The notes beneath the pieces are model-generated. The model worked only from the letters and a program-made list of their open reading frames with translations, ran no database searches and was not told where the DNA came from. From JANQIV01 sp050117315 (GTDB lineage Bacteria > Bacteroidota > Ignavibacteria > Ignavibacteriales > Melioribacteraceae), in the NCBI GenBank assembly GCA_050117315.1, contig JASFMY010000107.1, forward strand, positions 1-25,367: 25,367 nucleotides of DNA, given 5' to 3'. Each line of letters opens with the position of its first letter. Positions within the stretch are counted from its first letter, which is position 1. A program made the position numbers and the translations under genes. Shown one piece after another: positions 15,103 through 23,199 of this stretch.

Positions 15103-15648
15103 TCACTTCTCTGTGATTGGATAATCAACTTTTACTTTTCTATTCCTAATATCGTCAAGCTCATCTTTTAGTTTTTTTCTTATGCTGTATTCTACCCTAT
15201 CCGGCATCATTTTGCCTATTAAATGATCGTATTCGTGAAGTATAACTCTTGCAAAAAATTCATCAGCTTCAATTTCCTGTTCTTTTTCATCGGTATCCAG
15301 GTATCTCACCTTTACGATTTTGGGTCTTTCAATATCTACTCTCAGATTGGGCAGGCTCAAACAACCTTCTTCAATTACTATTGTTTCATCGGATTCATCT
15401 AATATTTGGGGATTGATCATAGCCACAGGTTTAATGTTTTCATAACCTTCTACAACACTTACATCAATAACAAAAATTTTTTCGTTTAAACCAACTTGAT
15501 TGGCGGCAAGCCCTACACCGTTTGCATGACGCATGGTTTCAAACATATCCATGATAATTTTTATAGTCCTATCGTCAACTTGTTTAACAGGTTTTGCAGT
15601 TTCCCTTAAAATTTTATCACCGTAAATAGTTATGGGTATAATTGACAT
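15103..15648 (-). CDS. def: Peptide deformylase
   Basis: Removes the formyl group from new proteins, acting after Fmt. All three family motifs are seen: GVGLAANQVG (from Gly44), EEGCLSLP with metal-ligand Cys96, and HEYDHL with ligands His138 and His142 and catalytic Glu139. I choose the ATG at 15648 (MSIIPITIYGDKILRE) because family members start here and ACGGAA lies before it; an in-frame start ten codons earlier is unlikely. That gives 181 residues, usual size. It is the first gene of the def - vapB - vapC - fmt - cysteine synthase group; a 52-bp gap separates it from the antitoxin gene. Confidence 0.95.
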   Translation of the reverse strand: MSIIPITIYGDKILRETAKPVKQVDDRTIKIIMDMFETMRHANGVGLAANQVGLNEKIFVIDVSVVEGYENIKPVAMINPQILDESDETIVIEEGCLSLPNLRVDIERPKIVKVRYLDTDEKEQEIEADEFFARVILHEYDHLIGKMMPDRVEYSIRKKLKDELDDIRNRKVKVDYPITEK

Positions 15649-15913
15649 TTTTATTCCGTTCAATTTATTAAAAAGCAAAGATACGGAAGAATTACAGGAA
15701 ATTAAAGAGTTTGATTGTTTTTGGGTATCCCGGGATAAGGATTGAATAGATTGAATGATTGGTTATTGGATGTATTTTTTGTAAAATTGTTTTATTGTCA
15801 AATTGTTGAGCTTATTTCAATACCATAGAGTTCAGTTATACATTCTAGGTAGCCTTTAATTCGACTATTGAACTAATCCAGATTTACTAAACTAAAATTT
15901 GATATCCTATATT

Positions 15914-16207
15914 TTATCTGAGCTGCGGGAAATTTCTCTTTAACACAGCAACTAATCCTTTTTCGTCTGAAGAAAGTCCATTAACCGGAACTTTAGGAGA
16001 AAGGACCAATGAAATTCTCCTTCTCTTTTTCCCGTATTTATTTTCTAAGGGAGTTACTACAACTACTTCTTTTTCGGAAGAAGCAAGACTTTGAAGTGTT
16101 GACTCTAACAATGAAACAGACCAATTAGGAAGATGTTGCAGCAGTTCTTCTTGTTGGATTTCAAGTATCTCATTGAGATTTAATGAGTGAGATGTAGGTT
16201 TTATCAT
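15914..16207 (-). CDS. Hypothetical small basic protein, 97 aa
   Basis: No recognised family. It begins with a Ser/Asn-rich head and a glutamine/glutamate-rich helix (LNEILEIQQEELLQHLPNW), then a helix (SLLESTLQSLASSEK), a strand (EVVVVTPL), a basic patch (YGKKRRRISLVL) and a short end (GLVAVLKRNFPQLR). The KKRRR patch suggests nucleic acid contact, as inference only. GGAG lies 11 bases before the ATG. It is divergent from the small gene at 16406; promoters for both should lie in 16208-16400. Confidence 0.45.
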   Translation of the reverse strand: MIKPTSHSLNLNEILEIQQEELLQHLPNWSVSLLESTLQSLASSEKEVVVVTPLENKYGKKRRRISLVLSPKVPVNGLSSDEKGLVAVLKRNFPQLR

Positions 16208-16405
16208 AGTTTTTCAACTCCGTTTTATTTTTGAAAATGCCCTATAAATATATAAAGTGCGACTACAGAAAAAGCAAATTATACATGAATATTATGCAAT
16301 ATCCCTAAATTAATTTTGATTTCTTGCAATTTTAACCGAATTTATTTGTATCTTGACATTATTTCATCTTTCTCAATAGTCAAGAGCAAAAAGAGGAGTC
16401 CTAAA

Positions 16406-16579
16406 ATGCTGGAAATGCTTCCTATGAAAGACCGACAAAGGTTTTTCAAGGAGTTCAATGCTATCAAAGATGAACCTGATTACAGAACAATTCCTGCGTT
16501 ATTATGGAGACTAACTTTATTAGAATTCGATTTGAAAGAAGGTCATTACCTTCCGCAGATTCTTTTTCCATTCCACTAA
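16406..16579 (+). CDS. Small hypothetical protein, 57 aa
   Basis: The start is chosen for AGGAG (16394-16398) seven bases upstream of ATG. TTGACA at 16353-16358 could be a -35 box. The sequence is balanced in charge (MLEMLPMKDRQRFFKEFNAI, ending LLEFDLKEGHYLPQILFPFH read separately), with no signal peptide. The last codons run into the tandem repeat array that starts at 16554, so the array has probably fixed or changed the C-terminus; the original end may have been different. Family not recognised. Confidence 0.5.
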   Translation: MLEMLPMKDRQRFFKEFNAIKDEPDYRTIPALLWRLTLLEFDLKEGHYLPQILFPFH

Positions 16580-16905
16580 TGTAAATTGCCATTTCCGCAG
16601 ATATTTTTTTCATTCCGACAATGCAAGCTCTCATCCCGTGAAATTTTTTCCCATTCCGGCAATGCAGCGGTCATTCCGTGTGATTTTTTCCCATTTCATT
16701 GATGCAAGCTGTCATTCCTGTAAATCTTCTGTCATTCCATCAATGCAACAGACGTTTTGAGAAAATTTTTCTCATTCTGCCATTTTTTTTGCTATTCCGT
16801 TAATGTAAATCGTTATTCTACTGCTGCAATCTTAATCATGTGGAATCTTTTGCCATTCTGTCGATTTTTCTTCCATTCAGTCAATGTAAATTGTTATTCT
16901 GCAAA
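16554..16905. repeat. Degenerate tandem array, about 20-21 bp spacing (40-42 bp higher-order unit)
   Basis: CATTCC or close variants recur about every 20-21 bp (for example near 16611, 16632, 16652, 16672, 16692, 16713 and 16732). Alternate units share either a CCGNCAATGCAAG-like or a CCGTGAATTTTTTTCC-like middle, giving a 40-42 bp period. The right half is more decayed. There is no long reading frame, so this is a DNA-level repeat. It shares the CATTCCG/CCGTTAATG phrases and 21-bp spacing with the array at 365-556. It is not CRISPR: repeats are too diverged and there are no unique spacers of constant size. Confidence 0.75.
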
Positions 16906-16995
16906 TTCGGGAAATGTACCGTTATTGTGAGAGTATATTATTTCAGAACAGAAGTCCCGGATTATATTTCAATAAAATATTCTGCTAATCAAATA

Positions 16996-17688
16996 TCAAT
17001 TCATTGCCTTTGTACCAATAAAATCTTCGGGAGATAATGCCTTATGTGTTACCTTTAAAAGTGCAATAACTCCTTTAAACCATGACCGTTGATCCATCCG
17101 CGTACCGATCGAAGTAAAAGCGTTGGTGATAGGCAAATAATTTATTTTGCCTGACAATTCTTTTTTACCGTTCACGTAATGTGTCATCACTCCATTTTCA
17201 TAAACAAGCACGGCATGATGCCACTCTCCCACCTTATGCAACGCAGTTTCCCTAACCAGCGTCAGTGAAGACGTATCGCTTTTTATAAACGTATCAAGAT
17301 ACCATTGATTACCTTCCGTCAAGCGCAGTTCAATTAAAACACGACGGTTGTTGTTTGCCGGGTCCTGTATATGTACAAATCTTTGTTCAATGTTTCCCGG
17401 GTAAGATGAATCCGGTTTAAAGATTACTTCGATAGTAAAACTTTCGGCTCCCTCAAGGGGGTTTGATTTAACAAGCAGCCCGTCATCAATACCGTCGAAT
17501 TTAATAGCCTTTTCATATTCACCCGATTTAACAACCACGGGCTCTCCAAATATTGTTGCTTGATTTCCTTCAATGTTATCGAGATTATTAAGATTCCACG
17601 TTACTGAAAAAGGGTCGTTATTTGTCTGCGTAAACGTTTGGGATGTTAAAGCTATAAAACACCATAATGTGAATAAGAAAATTTTCAT
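16996..17688 (-). CDS. Secreted LamG/concanavalin A-like lectin-fold protein
   Basis: About 230 residues. A signal peptide (MKIFLFTLWCFIALTSQTFTQ) is followed by a single LamG-type jelly roll: YEKAIKFDGIDDGLLVK, SFTIEVIFKPDSSYPG, GEWHHAVLVYENGVMTHYVNG and FKGVIALLKVTHKALSPEDF are the standard strands. Such folds bind glycans, and this one has no enzyme domain. No type IX sorting domain is seen. The ATG at 17688 is preferred to the TTG nine bases earlier because AAGGAA then has workable spacing. It is divergent from the large esterase gene, from which it is separated by about 310 bp, and may serve the same carbohydrate use. Confidence 0.8.
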   Translation of the reverse strand: MKIFLFTLWCFIALTSQTFTQTNNDPFSVTWNLNNLDNIEGNQATIFGEPVVVKSGEYEKAIKFDGIDDGLLVKSNPLEGAESFTIEVIFKPDSSYPGNIEQRFVHIQDPANNNRRVLIELRLTEGNQWYLDTFIKSDTSSLTLVRETALHKVGEWHHAVLVYENGVMTHYVNGKKELSGKINYLPITNAFTSIGTRMDQRSWFKGVIALLKVTHKALSPEDFIGTKAMN

Positions 17689-18000
17689 GAGTTTCAATTT
17701 CCTTCTGCTTTTAATATTGTCTTTGCTGATTTATATAATGATAGAAATATTTTATATAGCCACAAAGAATATTCAAACAACGCCTTAAAATAGAATTTTT
17801 AAATTTTACTGCAAAAAGCCGTTTCCCCAAAAAGAAAACAAGCCTACCCCGATGGTAAAATTAAAATCTCACTAATTACCTGATGTGAGTTTTCACTTTT
17901 TTTGTATTTAAATCTTATTATTTACTTATTTTATAGTACTATTCTGCGGGAAGTCTGCCAGTTTAAATAAATCATATCAAAAACAAATAGGTCTAAACAA
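17689..18000. other. Divergent promoter region between LamG gene and esterase gene
   Basis: About 310 bp, AT-rich. It contains a hairpin CTCAC/GTGAG flanked by AAAA/TTTT (about 17864-17892), followed by TCACTTTTTTTG, which resembles a plus-strand terminator with no gene before it, or part of an operator. I cannot pick out reliable promoter boxes. Confidence 0.4.
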
Positions 18001-21000
18001 ATGAATTTTGAGGTTGAGAAATATTTTAGGTCCTTTCTTATTTTATCAATATTCATAATATGTTTTCAGTCCGTAACATTAGCGCAATTCAATCTTCCGC
18101 GTATATTCAGCAACGGGATGGTTTTACAAAGGGAACATGTAATCCCGGTTTGGGGAAATTCTTATCCCGATAGCAATGTTATAGTAACCATTACAAGCAA
18201 CAGTGAAACAACACAGGCAGACAGCAACGGCAACTGGTTTGTAGAATTGCCTGCAATGAATGCCGGCGGCCCTTATTCTATGACCATTGAGTCAGGCGGA
18301 CAGCAGATATCCATAACAGATGTATACATCGGTGATGTATGGCTCGCATCCGGGCAATCCAACATGGAACTTCAGGTCAGTAATGCGGATAGTGCTTCTG
18401 CAACAATAGCCTCTGCTAATGATCCTGAAATACGTCAATTTAAAATACCAAAGGGATTATCCGATGAACCTTCGGATGAGCTGCCGTCCGGGAGTGTATG
18501 GACCCCGGCAACATCACAATATGTCGGGAATTTTACTGCGGTCGGATACTTCTTTGCACTAAATTTGAAACCGCATATTGACGTGCCGATCGGAATAATA
18601 AATTCATCGTACGGCGGCAGCAGAATTGAAACCTGGATGACCGATGATATGCTTGGTTTTGATGAACAGGATACTGTTCTTGCCGGCGGTGAAGCTGAAA
18701 GGCAGCCGACCGTTGCATATAATAAAATGATTCACTCGATATTGCAATACCCTATTAAAGGTGTAATTTGGTACCAGGGCGAATCGAACGGGGACAGTAT
18801 GGAAGATGCTTTGGCTTATGGTGAGTTATTTAAAACCTTTATTGAAGGATGGAGGAATTTATGGAATGAAGGAGACTTTCCCTTCCTCTGGGTTCAGTTG
18901 CCGAATTATGGAGAAATTTATGACGAACCAGCTATTTGGGATGCCTGGCCCCAGCTTAGAGCAGGACAGAGTTCTGCATTATCGCTTCCGAATACAGGGG
19001 AAGCAGTAACAATAGATGTCGGAGATGTTGATATTCATCCGACTTACAAACAACCTGTCGGTTACAGGTTATCTTTAGTAGCCCGCAAAATTGCATACGG
19101 GGAAGATATTGTTTATTCAGGCCCAAGATACCGCAGTAATTTCTTACGCGAGGATGGGAAAATAGAAATTAACTTTGATTACATAGGAAGCGGTTTAACA
19201 GCAAAGGGTTCGGAATCCGGTGAAGTAATCGGTTTTGCCGTTGCGGGAGACGACGATCAATTAGCCTGGGCGAATGCCGTAATAGACGGCGAACAAGTAT
19301 TAGTCTGGAATGATGAAATACCTGAACCTGCTATCGTTAGATACGCATGGGAATACAACCCTGCCGGTGTAAATCTCTATAATGCCGAGGGTCTGCCGGC
19401 TGCCCCTTTCCTGGCTAATGTTAACCCGGGATTCAAAATAGCTGTGTTTGAATCTGCGCGTACTGCAATTGAACAAAATCAAAGTACAACTCTTTCATGG
19501 CTTGTATTTAACGCTTTATCCGTAACACTTGACGGCGAGCATGTTGATACCTCGGGAACAAAGGTAGTATCGCCGGCTGAAACAACAACATATACATTAA
19601 TTGCAGTAAACCGCGACGATGAGACAGAAACAGATACGGCAAAAGTTACTATAACGGTGCTTGATCCAAACCAAATTAACCGCGCAACAAACAAAACAGT
19701 GTCTGCTTCAACTTTCGAAGCTTGCTGCGGCGATGAATTGATACCGGAGCTGGCGGTTGACGGTGATATGGAAACCCGCTGGAGCAGTGCTTGGCAAATC
19801 GGTGATGATTCAACCCTGCCTGATCCAAACCTGGATGATGATCCCGATGATGAATGGATTTCCGTTGATCTTGGTGAAGCTATTGATATCGACCGCATTA
19901 TACTTTACTGGGAAGCAGCTTACGGTTCCGAGTATGATATAGAACTTTCTTATGACGGATATATTTGGAATACTGTTTATGAAGAACGCAGTGGCGACGG
20001 AGGAGAAGATAATATAACGTTCGACACCCTGCAAAGCGGACGTTTTGTAAGAATGCACGGAATTGATAGAGCAACACAATATGGTTATTCTATTTATGAA
20101 ATTGCAGTTTACGGTTTAATTGCAGCCAAATCACCTCCCGAGGTTGATGTGGAACCGGAATTAGGTAATGTAGTTGCTTCAGGTGAAGATGTAAAACTTA
20201 TAGCTGAAGCAACAGATACCGACGGGACTGTTGAGCAGGTTTCATTTTATGTAGACGGTGAGTTAATTGAAACTCTGGATTCTTCTCCTTTTGAGACTTC
20301 CTGGACCGCAGGTGAAAACGAAGAATATGAGATTACTGCTGTTGTTACCGATAACGACGGGCTTTCCGTGCAATCAGAACCATTAATAATATATATTAAC
20401 GACGGTACAACGACCCGGTTTGAAGCTGAGGATGCAGCATGGACAGGCCAGGGAACCGTAACAAATTCAGGAGAAACAAGCGGCGGAGCATACCTTGAAA
20501 TGCGTGATGCATGGACTCTTACATTTGATAATATAAACGTTCCAGAAACCGGTGACTATCTGTTAATCATCGCGTACCAGCTTACTTTTGAGTCTCCCAA
20601 GACACAATTCCTTGTTGTTAACGGGGATACGCTTGAAGCTGTCGAATTCATAGCTTTTTCAACATCAGCATGGTTAAAACGGGGAATAGAAATTCCGCTT
20701 AATTCCGGCGCTAATACAATTGCATTTCACGGTTATTGGAATTGGATGAGTTTCGACTATATTGACATACCGGGAGCAACAATTGTTGAGGTTGACGAAA
20801 TGCCCGTCGTTCCGAGTTCATACTCGCTTTCAAATAATTATCCCAATCCTTTTAACCCGGCAACCAAAATAAACTACAGCATCCCGGAAAAAACTCATGT
20901 ATCATTAAAGGTTTTTGATATTCTCGGTAAACAAGTTGCTACCTTGGTCAATAAAGAACAAAGTGCGGGTTATTATAAAATTGAGTTTGATGCATCAAAG

Positions 21001-21078
21001 TTTGCAAGCGGAGTATACTTTTATAAATTACATGCCGGTGATTTTATTGAAAACCGGAAAATGATCCTTCTCCGTTAA
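18001..21078 (+). CDS. Secreted sialate O-acetylesterase-like enzyme with F5/8C, Ig-like and CBM domains and type IX sorting domain
   Basis: 1025 residues. After a signal peptide (to about residue 29) comes an SGNH-hydrolase of the sialate O-acetylesterase family, which takes O-acetyl groups off glycans. Catalytic Ser120 is in ASGQSNMELQ, an oxyanion-type block is IWYQGESNG (256-264), and DVDIHP (342-347) gives the Asp/His pair. Residues 485-555 look Ig-like; 560-705 are a discoidin/F5-8C domain (AVDGDMETRWSS, then WISVDLGEAIDIDRI); 711-800 are another Ig-like domain (Big_7 type); 805-927 are a CBM6/35-like module (TTRFEAEDAAW). The sorting domain starts at NNYPNPFNP (945). True substrate could also be acetylated plant or algal polysaccharide. 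Confidence 0.85.
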   Translation: MNFEVEKYFRSFLILSIFIICFQSVTLAQFNLPRIFSNGMVLQREHVIPVWGNSYPDSNVIVTITSNSETTQADSNGNWFVELPAMNAGGPYSMTIESGGQQISITDVYIGDVWLASGQSNMELQVSNADSASATIASANDPEIRQFKIPKGLSDEPSDELPSGSVWTPATSQYVGNFTAVGYFFALNLKPHIDVPIGIINSSYGGSRIETWMTDDMLGFDEQDTVLAGGEAERQPTVAYNKMIHSILQYPIKGVIWYQGESNGDSMEDALAYGELFKTFIEGWRNLWNEGDFPFLWVQLPNYGEIYDEPAIWDAWPQLRAGQSSALSLPNTGEAVTIDVGDVDIHPTYKQPVGYRLSLVARKIAYGEDIVYSGPRYRSNFLREDGKIEINFDYIGSGLTAKGSESGEVIGFAVAGDDDQLAWANAVIDGEQVLVWNDEIPEPAIVRYAWEYNPAGVNLYNAEGLPAAPFLANVNPGFKIAVFESARTAIEQNQSTTLSWLVFNALSVTLDGEHVDTSGTKVVSPAETTTYTLIAVNRDDETETDTAKVTITVLDPNQINRATNKTVSASTFEACCGDELIPELAVDGDMETRWSSAWQIGDDSTLPDPNLDDDPDDEWISVDLGEAIDIDRIILYWEAAYGSEYDIELSYDGYIWNTVYEERSGDGGEDNITFDTLQSGRFVRMHGIDRATQYGYSIYEIAVYGLIAAKSPPEVDVEPELGNVVASGEDVKLIAEATDTDGTVEQVSFYVDGELIETLDSSPFETSWTAGENEEYEITAVVTDNDGLSVQSEPLIIYINDGTTTRFEAEDAAWTGQGTVTNSGETSGGAYLEMRDAWTLTFDNINVPETGDYLLIIAYQLTFESPKTQFLVVNGDTLEAVEFIAFSTSAWLKRGIEIPLNSGANTIAFHGYWNWMSFDYIDIPGATIVEVDEMPVVPSSYSLSNNYPNPFNPATKINYSIPEKTHVSLKVFDILGKQVATLVNKEQSAGYYKIEFDASKFASGVYFYKLHAGDFIENRKMILLR

Positions 21079-21093
21079 AACTACGAAGAACGA

Positions 21094-21125
21094 GTCCTCC
21101 TACGCTAAAGAAAGTTACGGAGGAC
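21094..21125. repeat. Hairpin GTCCTCC...GGAGGAC
   Basis: A 7-bp stem (21094-21100 and 21119-21125) with CTACG/TTACG next to it, 16 bp after the esterase stop. GC-rich palindromes of this kind are a recurring intergenic type in this window. No T run directly follows. Confidence 0.45.
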
Positions 21126-21162
21126 AGGTCTTGTTGAAATGATTCTCTCATAAATATTGTAA

Positions 21163-21186
21163 GCCCGTTAATCGGCGGATTTTTTT
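21163..21186 (+). terminator. Probable terminator of the esterase gene
   Basis: GCCCG-TTAAT-CGGC makes a short GC stem (one bulged base), and after GGA a run of seven Ts follows (21180-21186). Stem is short, so confidence is moderate. Confidence 0.4.
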
Positions 21187-21206
21187 ATTAAATTGTGCTT
21201 TCTTTA

Positions 21207-21439
21207 CGAACCCCTCTCCGTCTCTCCACTTTCGCAAAGGGGAGAATGCAAAAGTCCTCCACTTCGAATGCAATGCTGTCAACTTAAGGATTGACATTCC
21301 GGTAATCTTTTAAGCCGGAATCTAATTTATAAAAGTGGATTCCCGATTAAAGCATTCGGGAATGACCCCTATTATTATAAATGCAGTCTTAAGTTGACAG
21401 CATTGCTTCGAATGAAGGGGAGGATTTAGGAGGGGTTCC
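21207..21439. repeat. Repeat element R, copy 1 (GAACCCCTC ends), interrupted
   Basis: The left part (GAACCCCTCTCC ... AAAAGTCCTCCACTTCGAAT) and right part (TTCGAATGAAGGGGAGGA ... GGAGGGGTTC) match, in reverse complement, the uninterrupted copy at 24872-24963. Inverted GGAACCCC-like ends and internal CTCC/GGAG hairpins make it a palindromic repeat of about 90-100 bp when intact. It is split by the element at 21270-21406. Confidence 0.75.
21270..21406. mobile_element. MITE-like element, family 3 (GCAATGCTGTCAACTTAAG ends), inserted in repeat R
   Basis: A 137-bp element with perfect 19-bp terminal inverted repeats (21270-21288 and 21388-21406), flanked by a 7-bp target duplication TTCGAAT (21263-21269 and 21407-21413). 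The empty site, a single ATTCGAA, is present at 24898-24904 in the other copy of repeat R, so the insertion is directly proved within the window. The interior has two hairpins (ATTCCGG/CCGGAAT and ATTCCCG/CGGGAAT). No coding capacity. Confidence 0.9.
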
Positions 21440-21515
21440 ATAGCTACTTAAAAAACTTAATCAAGTTATAAAATTTTCCATCTATTATTACATTTGCTGC
21501 ATACGTACTTTATTA

Positions 21516-21653
21516 GAGTTTCTGCAAAATAAAATATCTAAACATTTTGTCGTTTCGACCGGAGGGAGAAATCTTTAAAATCATCCTCTAATTGAAAGAT
21601 TTCTCACCCAAAAAACGGGTTCGAAATGACTGACTTTTATTTTGCAGAAACTC
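21516..21653. mobile_element. MITE-like element, family 2, copy b
   Basis: 138 bp with ends GAGTTTCTGCAAAATAAAA and exact complement, flanked by TA (21514-21515 and 21654-21655). Its reverse complement matches the element at 8798-8960 apart from point changes and the absence of the 24-bp module (junction at 21602/21603). Its right end provides the G of the TAG stop codon of the DUF2007 gene. Confidence 0.85.
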
Positions 21654-21814
21654 TATTCTACTCCGCCGACAGCATTTGTTAGAACAGGATCAGCGTAAAC
21701 AGTATTTTCATCCAAAAGGATTGTTTCTATTTCATTGGCTTCAAGTAATCCTTTTGCAATATTCGCTTCAACAGGATTTTGATATGTCTTTAATACTATA
21801 AATTGCTCGCTCAT
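21653..21814 (-). CDS. DUF2007-like small protein, shortened at a mobile element
   Basis: 53 residues from the ATG at 21814 (MSEQFIVLKTYQNPVEANIA, then KGLLEANEIETILLDENT). This matches the N-terminal part of the DUF2007 (putative signal-transducing) family. Relatives normally run on after GGV with a strand and a helix of the type LxVxxEDxxxAxxIL. Here the protein ends GGVE, and the stop TAG consists of the TA target plus the first base of the family 2 element. Collapsing the insertion would still give GAA TAA, so the gene was perhaps already shortened, or the true join was different. It is 50 bp downstream of the permease gene on the same strand. Function in the family is unknown. Confidence 0.6.
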   Translation of the reverse strand: MSEQFIVLKTYQNPVEANIAKGLLEANEIETILLDENTVYADPVLTNAVGGVE

Positions 21815-21864
21815 TGAAATATTCTTTGTGTGATGAAGCAAGTTATAGAAAAGGAATTATAAAA

Positions 21865-23199
21865 TCATCCGTTGATTGAACTATTGCGCTTAATCCACAA
21901 ATAATAAAACGGTATCCCCAGCAGAACAGTTGCTATTGCTATTGTTGATTCTGCTGGACGGTTAATAAAGGCAACTACCATAAGCAAAAAACTGCAGGTT
22001 AAAAAGAAAACCGGTACGAAAGGATAACCCCAGACTTTAACTGCAGTATTTTCCCCGATTTTTCTTTTCCGTGCAATAAAGATACCCGCCACTGCAAGTA
22101 ACGGGAAAATACTTAATGAAAATCCAAGATAAACAAGCAACTGTTCAAAGGAACCAACAGTAATCATCACAATTGCTAATGTACCTTGAATCAAAATTGA
22201 TTTGCCGGGCACTTTAAAACGGGAATGCACTTCAGATGCAAATTTAAAAAAGTGTCCGTGTTTTGACATCGCATAATAAACCCTGGGCCCAATAATTATA
22301 TAAGCGCTCAATGACGACAAAAGCGCCAGGCTGATTATTATTCCAAATGTTTCGCCAATCCATTGCCCGAATGCATTTACCGAAGCCGCTTCTACAACTG
22401 TTATAACACCTTTAATTTCGTTAAAAGGGACAGAATAAAATATAAATAAATTCAACCCGAGATAAATAACCATCACTATCACCGTCCCGGTAAGTAATGA
22501 AGCGGGCAAATTTCTTCGCGGGTTTTCAATTTCGCCGGCAATATAAGAGCTTGCATTCCAGCCGCTGTACGAAAACATTGTAAGCATCATTGCAGTACCG
22601 ATAGCCATGCCTTCAAACGAACCGCTAAAACTAAATGTAATTTGCGACCAATCACCTTTGCCAAATAGAAACCCGGCAATTGCCAGCCCCAGAACAAGAA
22701 TTATCTTTAATAAGGTTAACCAGTTTTGGACTTTGGAACCGATCTTAACCCCGGTGTAATGAACAACGGTAAACACAATAATTATTACAATTGCAGATAC
22801 TTTTATGAAAAAACTTGAATTCATTCCGCCGAACATGTACGAAGAAAAGCCGATTGCAGAAGCTGCTACGGGAACCGAAAAACCGACAATAAAGCTCGTC
22901 CAGCCCGTTAAAAATCCTGCGAGCGGATGATAGAGGGTTCTTAAATAAATATACTCACCGCCGTCTGCCGGCATCCGTGTTGATAATTCCGAGTAACACA
23001 ATGCCCCGGCAATTGCCAGCATTCCGCCGAAAAACCAGCAAAGTATTACCCAGCCTGAGTCCGGCAGATTACCTGCCATTATACCGGATGTTGTAAAAAT
23101 CCCGGCGCCAATCATATTTGCAATTACAATTGATGTTGCGGTAGTAAAACTTATTTTTCTTTGAAGAGAATTATCAGCCGGGTTCACTTCTTCTTTCAT
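21865..23199 (-). CDS. APC-family amino acid permease
   Basis: A 444-residue integral membrane protein with about 12 hydrophobic segments. The first segment has the APC motif (IVIANMIGAGIFTTSG), where backbone GAGIF binds the substrate's amino and carboxyl groups. Other family features are ALCYSELSTRMPADGGEYIYLR after segment 2 and MFSYSGWNASSYIAGEIENPRRNLP around segment 6. These fit amino acid:H+ symporters or exchangers of the LAT-like branch; the substrate cannot be read from sequence. Its ATG overlaps the methyltransferase stop (ATGA, 23199-23196), so the two are co-translated. Confidence 0.9.
   Translation of the reverse strand: MKEEVNPADNSLQRKISFTTATSIVIANMIGAGIFTTSGIMAGNLPDSGWVILCWFFGGMLAIAGALCYSELSTRMPADGGEYIYLRTLYHPLAGFLTGWTSFIVGFSVPVAASAIGFSSYMFGGMNSSFFIKVSAIVIIIVFTVVHYTGVKIGSKVQNWLTLLKIILVLGLAIAGFLFGKGDWSQITFSFSGSFEGMAIGTAMMLTMFSYSGWNASSYIAGEIENPRRNLPASLLTGTVIVMVIYLGLNLFIFYSVPFNEIKGVITVVEAASVNAFGQWIGETFGIIISLALLSSLSAYIIIGPRVYYAMSKHGHFFKFASEVHSRFKVPGKSILIQGTLAIVMITVGSFEQLLVYLGFSLSIFPLLAVAGIFIARKRKIGENTAVKVWGYPFVPVFFLTCSFLLMVVAFINRPAESTIAIATVLLGIPFYYLWIKRNSSING

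Noticed and set aside
16554..16905. Possible CRISPR array
   Set aside because: Repeats are diverged, spaced at 20-21 bp, have no unique spacers, and no cas genes are nearby.
17864..17905. Hairpin with T run as a true terminator
   Set aside because: No plus-strand gene precedes it; the stem is short with a bulge, so I mention it only within the intergenic entry.
19479..19898. Long minus-strand frame (139 codons) inside the esterase gene
   Set aside because: It lies fully opposite a well-supported 1025-residue protein; composition is serine-rich as expected from the antisense of GA-rich codons, and no domain is seen.
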